Origin: an uncultured Clostridia bacterium
Lineage (GTDB): Bacteria > Bacillota > Clostridia > Oscillospirales > Ruminococcaceae
NCBI GenBank assembly: GCA_945876435.1
Contig: CAMCOD010000017.1
Coordinates: 1 to 34,245 of the forward strand
DNA: 34,245 nt
Direction of reading: 5' to 3'
The notes under the pieces were generated by a model. It was not told where the DNA came from. It saw nothing but the letters and a program-made list of their open reading frames with translations, and ran no database searches. This document shows, piece after piece, positions 31,634 to 34,245 of the stretch; within the stretch, counting starts at the first letter, position 1; every line of letters begins with the position of its first letter. The translations under genes were made by a program, and so were the position numbers.

Positions 31634-34245
31634 ATGAGCCACAAATATGTTTATTTGTTCTCGGAAGGCAACAGCTCCATGCGTGAGCTGCTGGGCGGCA
31701 AAGGCGCTAACCTTGCTGAGATGACCAATCTTGGCATGCCTGTTCCACAGGGCTTCACCATTACAACAGAAGCCTGCACCCAGTACTATGAGGACGGTAA
31801 AAAAGTAAGCCCTGAAATTGAAGCGGAAATCTTTGAATACCTTGGGAAACTGGAAAATATCGCCGGAAAGAAATTCGGTGATGTGAACAATCCTCTTCTG
31901 GTTTCGGTTCGTTCCGGCGCGCGCGCTTCCATGCCCGGTATGATGGATACCATTCTGAACCTTGGTTTGAATGATGAGGTCGTAGAAGGTTTTGCAAAAC
32001 TCACCAACAACGAGCGTTTTGCTTACGACTCCTACCGCCGTTTCATCCAGATGTTCTCTGACGTTGTTATGGAAGTTCCAAAACACAACTTTGAAGTGAT
32101 CATTGACGAAATGAAAGCGGAAAAAGGTGTAAAACTGGACACCGAACTGGATGCTGACGACCTGAAAGAAATGGTTGTTCGCTTCAAGAAATACTATAAA
32201 GAAGTCAAAGGCACCGATTTCCCAACCGAACCAAAGGAACAGCTGATGGAGGCTGTAAAAGCCGTATTCCGCTCCTGGGATAATCCGCGCGCCATTTACT
32301 ACCGCCACATGAACGATATCCCATCCTCTTGGGGTACCGCTGTTAACGTACAGATGATGGTATTCGGTAATACCGGCAACACCTCCGGTACCGGCGTAGC
32401 CTTCACCCGTGACCCTGCTACCGGTGAAAAGAGACTCTTTGGTGAGTTCCTGGTAAACGCACAGGGCGAGGACGTTGTAGCCGGCGTCCGCACTCCTCAG
32501 CATATCGACGAGCTGAAGGATATTATGCCCGAAATCTATGAGCAGTTCGCTGATATCGCAAACCGTCTGGAAAAACACTACCGCGATATGCAGGATATGG
32601 AGTTCACCATTGAAAACCGCAAACTGTACATGCTGCAGACCCGTAATGGTAAACGTACCGCTACCGCAGCTATCAAAATTGCCTGCGATCTGGTTGACGA
32701 GGGCATGATCACCGAAAACGAAGCGGTTTGCATGGTAGAACCAAAACAGCTGGACGCTCTGCTCCACCCACAGTTTGACGCGAAAGTGCTGAAAGCCGCC
32801 AAAGCGATCGGCAGCGGTCTGGCTGCATCCCCAGGTGCTGCCTGCGGCCGTGTAACCTTTACCGCGGAGGAAGCCGCTTCCGAAGCTAAAAAAGGTGAGA
32901 AAGTAATTCTGGTTCGTCTGGAGACCTCTCCAGAAGACATTGAAGGTATGAACCTGGCTCAGGGTATCCTGACCGTTCGCGGCGGTATGACCTCTCATGC
33001 GGCTGTTGTAGCCCGCGGCATGGGTCGTTGCTGCGTATCCGGCTGCGGTGATATCGTAATGCACGACGAAGAAGGTTACTTCGAACTGGGTGGTCAGAAG
33101 ATCAACCGTGGCGACTACATCTCTCTGGATGGTTCCACCGGTAAGATCTACGGCGAAGCTCTCCCAACCGTTGAAGCAACCGTATCCGGCGACTTTGGCC
33201 GTCTGATGGGCTGGGCTGACAAAGCTCGCGCATTGAAAGTCCGCACCAACGCGGATACACCAAAAGACGCTGCTCAGGCTATCGCCTTCGGCGCAGAAGG
33301 TATCGGTCTGTGCCGTACCGAGCACATGTTCTTTGAGGCAAGCAGAATCAAATCCGTTCGGGAAATGATCCTGTCCAAAACCAAAGAACAGCGTGAAGTT
33401 GCTCTTGCTAAACTGCTCCCAATGCAGCAGGGTGACTTTGAGGCCATTTACGAGACGATGGGCGAACTGCCAGTGACCATCCGCTTCCTGGATCCACCTC
33501 TCCATGAGTTCGTTCCTCATACCGAAGAAGAGATCGCTGAACTGTCCGCTGATATGAACATTTCCGTGGAGGAAATCAAGAATGTTATTGCCAGCCTCCA
33601 CGAGTTCAACCCAATGATGGGTCACCGCGGCTGCCGTCTGGCTGTTTCTTATCCGGAAATCGCTGAAATGCAGACCAAAGCCGTTATCAACGCCGCTATC
33701 AATGTTTCCAAGAGACATCCGGAGTGGAACATCGTTCCGGAAATCATGATCCCACTGGTAGGCGAGGTAAAAGAGCTGGCCTTCGTTAAGAATATTGTGG
33801 TAAAAGTTGCGGATGAACTGATTGCCGCTTCCGGTCTGGACATGAAATACCATGTTGGTACCATGATTGAGATCCCACGCGCCGCTGTTACCGCTGATGA
33901 AATCGCCAAAGAGGCTGAATTCTTCTCCTTCGGTACCAACGACCTGACCCAGATGACCTTCGGCTTCTCCCGTGATGACGCCGGTAAGTTCCTGGATTAC
34001 TACTACAGCAACAAGATCTACGAAAGCGATCCATTCACAAAACTGGACCAGAACGGCGTAGGCAAACTGGTTAAGATGGCCTGCGAACTGGGCAGAAAGA
34101 CCCGTCCGGACATCAAACTGGGCATCTGTGGCGAACACGGCGGCGATCCATCTTCCGTTGAGTTCTGCCATAAAGCTGGCCTGACCTATGTTTCCTGTTC
34201 TCCATTCCGCGTTCCGATTGCCCGTCTGGCTGCTGCTCAGGCTGC
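31634..34245 (+). CDS. ppdK: Pyruvate, phosphate dikinase (3' end cut by window)
   Basis: 870 codons are visible and the frame is open at the window edge. The family length is about 875, so only a few residues are missing. The N-terminal ATP-grasp part has GGKGANLAEMTNLGMPVPQG and LVSVRSGARASMPGMMDTIL. The phosphohistidine domain carries GGMTSHAAVVARGMG with catalytic His455. The C-terminal PEP/pyruvate barrel has FGTNDLTQMTFGFSRDDAGK and LGICGEHGG with catalytic Cys832. It interconverts pyruvate, ATP and phosphate with PEP, AMP and pyrophosphate. ATG 31634 follows GGAGG. Codon use is strongly biased, fitting a highly expressed central enzyme. Confidence 0.98.
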   Translation, partial: MSHKYVYLFSEGNSSMRELLGGKGANLAEMTNLGMPVPQGFTITTEACTQYYEDGKKVSPEIEAEIFEYLGKLENIAGKKFGDVNNPLLVSVRSGARASMPGMMDTILNLGLNDEVVEGFAKLTNNERFAYDSYRRFIQMFSDVVMEVPKHNFEVIIDEMKAEKGVKLDTELDADDLKEMVVRFKKYYKEVKGTDFPTEPKEQLMEAVKAVFRSWDNPRAIYYRHMNDIPSSWGTAVNVQMMVFGNTGNTSGTGVAFTRDPATGEKRLFGEFLVNAQGEDVVAGVRTPQHIDELKDIMPEIYEQFADIANRLEKHYRDMQDMEFTIENRKLYMLQTRNGKRTATAAIKIACDLVDEGMITENEAVCMVEPKQLDALLHPQFDAKVLKAAKAIGSGLAASPGAACGRVTFTAEEAASEAKKGEKVILVRLETSPEDIEGMNLAQGILTVRGGMTSHAAVVARGMGRCCVSGCGDIVMHDEEGYFELGGQKINRGDYISLDGSTGKIYGEALPTVEATVSGDFGRLMGWADKARALKVRTNADTPKDAAQAIAFGAEGIGLCRTEHMFFEASRIKSVREMILSKTKEQREVALAKLLPMQQGDFEAIYETMGELPVTIRFLDPPLHEFVPHTEEEIAELSADMNISVEEIKNVIASLHEFNPMMGHRGCRLAVSYPEIAEMQTKAVINAAINVSKRHPEWNIVPEIMIPLVGEVKELAFVKNIVVKVADELIAASGLDMKYHVGTMIEIPRAAVTADEIAKEAEFFSFGTNDLTQMTFGFSRDDAGKFLDYYYSNKIYESDPFTKLDQNGVGKLVKMACELGRKTRPDIKLGICGEHGGDPSSVEFCHKAGLTYVSCSPFRVPIARLAAAQA

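Noticed and set aside
31616-34171. Very long open frame on the minus strand (851 codons)
   Set aside because: It is the antisense shadow of ppdK, whose strongly biased codon use keeps the opposite frame free of stops. The plus-strand protein matches pyruvate phosphate dikinase end to end.
1-34245. tRNA genes, CRISPR arrays, insertion sequences, prophage or attachment sites
   Set aside because: I looked on both strands and found no cloverleaf, no regularly spaced repeats, no transposase or integrase, and no terminal repeats.

Overview
This is a chromosomal window from a low-to-mid GC Gram-positive anaerobe, most likely a member of Clostridia (an Oscillospirales-like organism is my best guess, but nothing here fixes the genus). 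The reasons are strong AGGAGG ribosome binding sites, several lipoproteins, a YtvI-type sporulation membrane protein, an AbrB/SpoVT-type regulator, an L10-leader attenuator in front of rplJ, acetate kinase, pyruvate phosphate dikinase, and the glmU-pth-mfd order. Genes are densely packed, and nearly every transcription unit ends in a clear intrinsic terminator. I see no insertion sequence, prophage, CRISPR array, tRNA or rRNA.

Layout. 1-2500: a frameshifted surface lipoprotein gene (carbohydrate-binding Cthe_2159-like), a DUF378 membrane protein and an AbrB-like regulator. 2700-7600: a DUF3006/ComEC-like metallo-hydrolase pair, YgiQ radical SAM protein, a MazG-like pyrophosphohydrolase, and an overlapping P-loop kinase/DUF402 pair. 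7700-13200: rplJ-rplL with a consensus promoter and L10 leader, then a DUF975 membrane protein, a DUF885 lipoprotein and an MFS transporter. 13200-15800: an accessory-looking patch with a membrane sensor-like protein, a degenerate nucleotidyltransferase and a HEPN protein in one operon, divergent from a papain-like (C39-type) cysteine peptidase. 15800-21500: acetate kinase and TmcAL (divergent), aspartate kinase, an HTH-ACT regulator (UPF0735/PheB-like) and YtvI. 21500-25600: a parvulin-like lipoprotein, then a metal(loid)-responsive operon in which an ArsR repressor is fused in frame to a COG0523 GTPase, followed by a small CPDC redox protein and a COG0701 permease. 25600-31200: mfd, pth and glmU, transcribed as glmU-pth-mfd. 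31600-end: pyruvate phosphate dikinase, cut by the window edge only a few codons before its expected stop.

The most interesting points are: a GlmU homologue whose uridyltransferase half has lost its active-site motifs while the acetyltransferase half is intact; the ArsR-COG0523 fusion, which keeps a perfect internal Shine-Dalgarno and start at the join and has a 24-bp palindromic operator next to a good promoter; the HEPN/pseudo-nucleotidyltransferase/membrane-sensor operon; and the first gene, which carries two -1 frame breaks, one exactly on an A-AAA-AAG slippery heptamer followed by a small hairpin.
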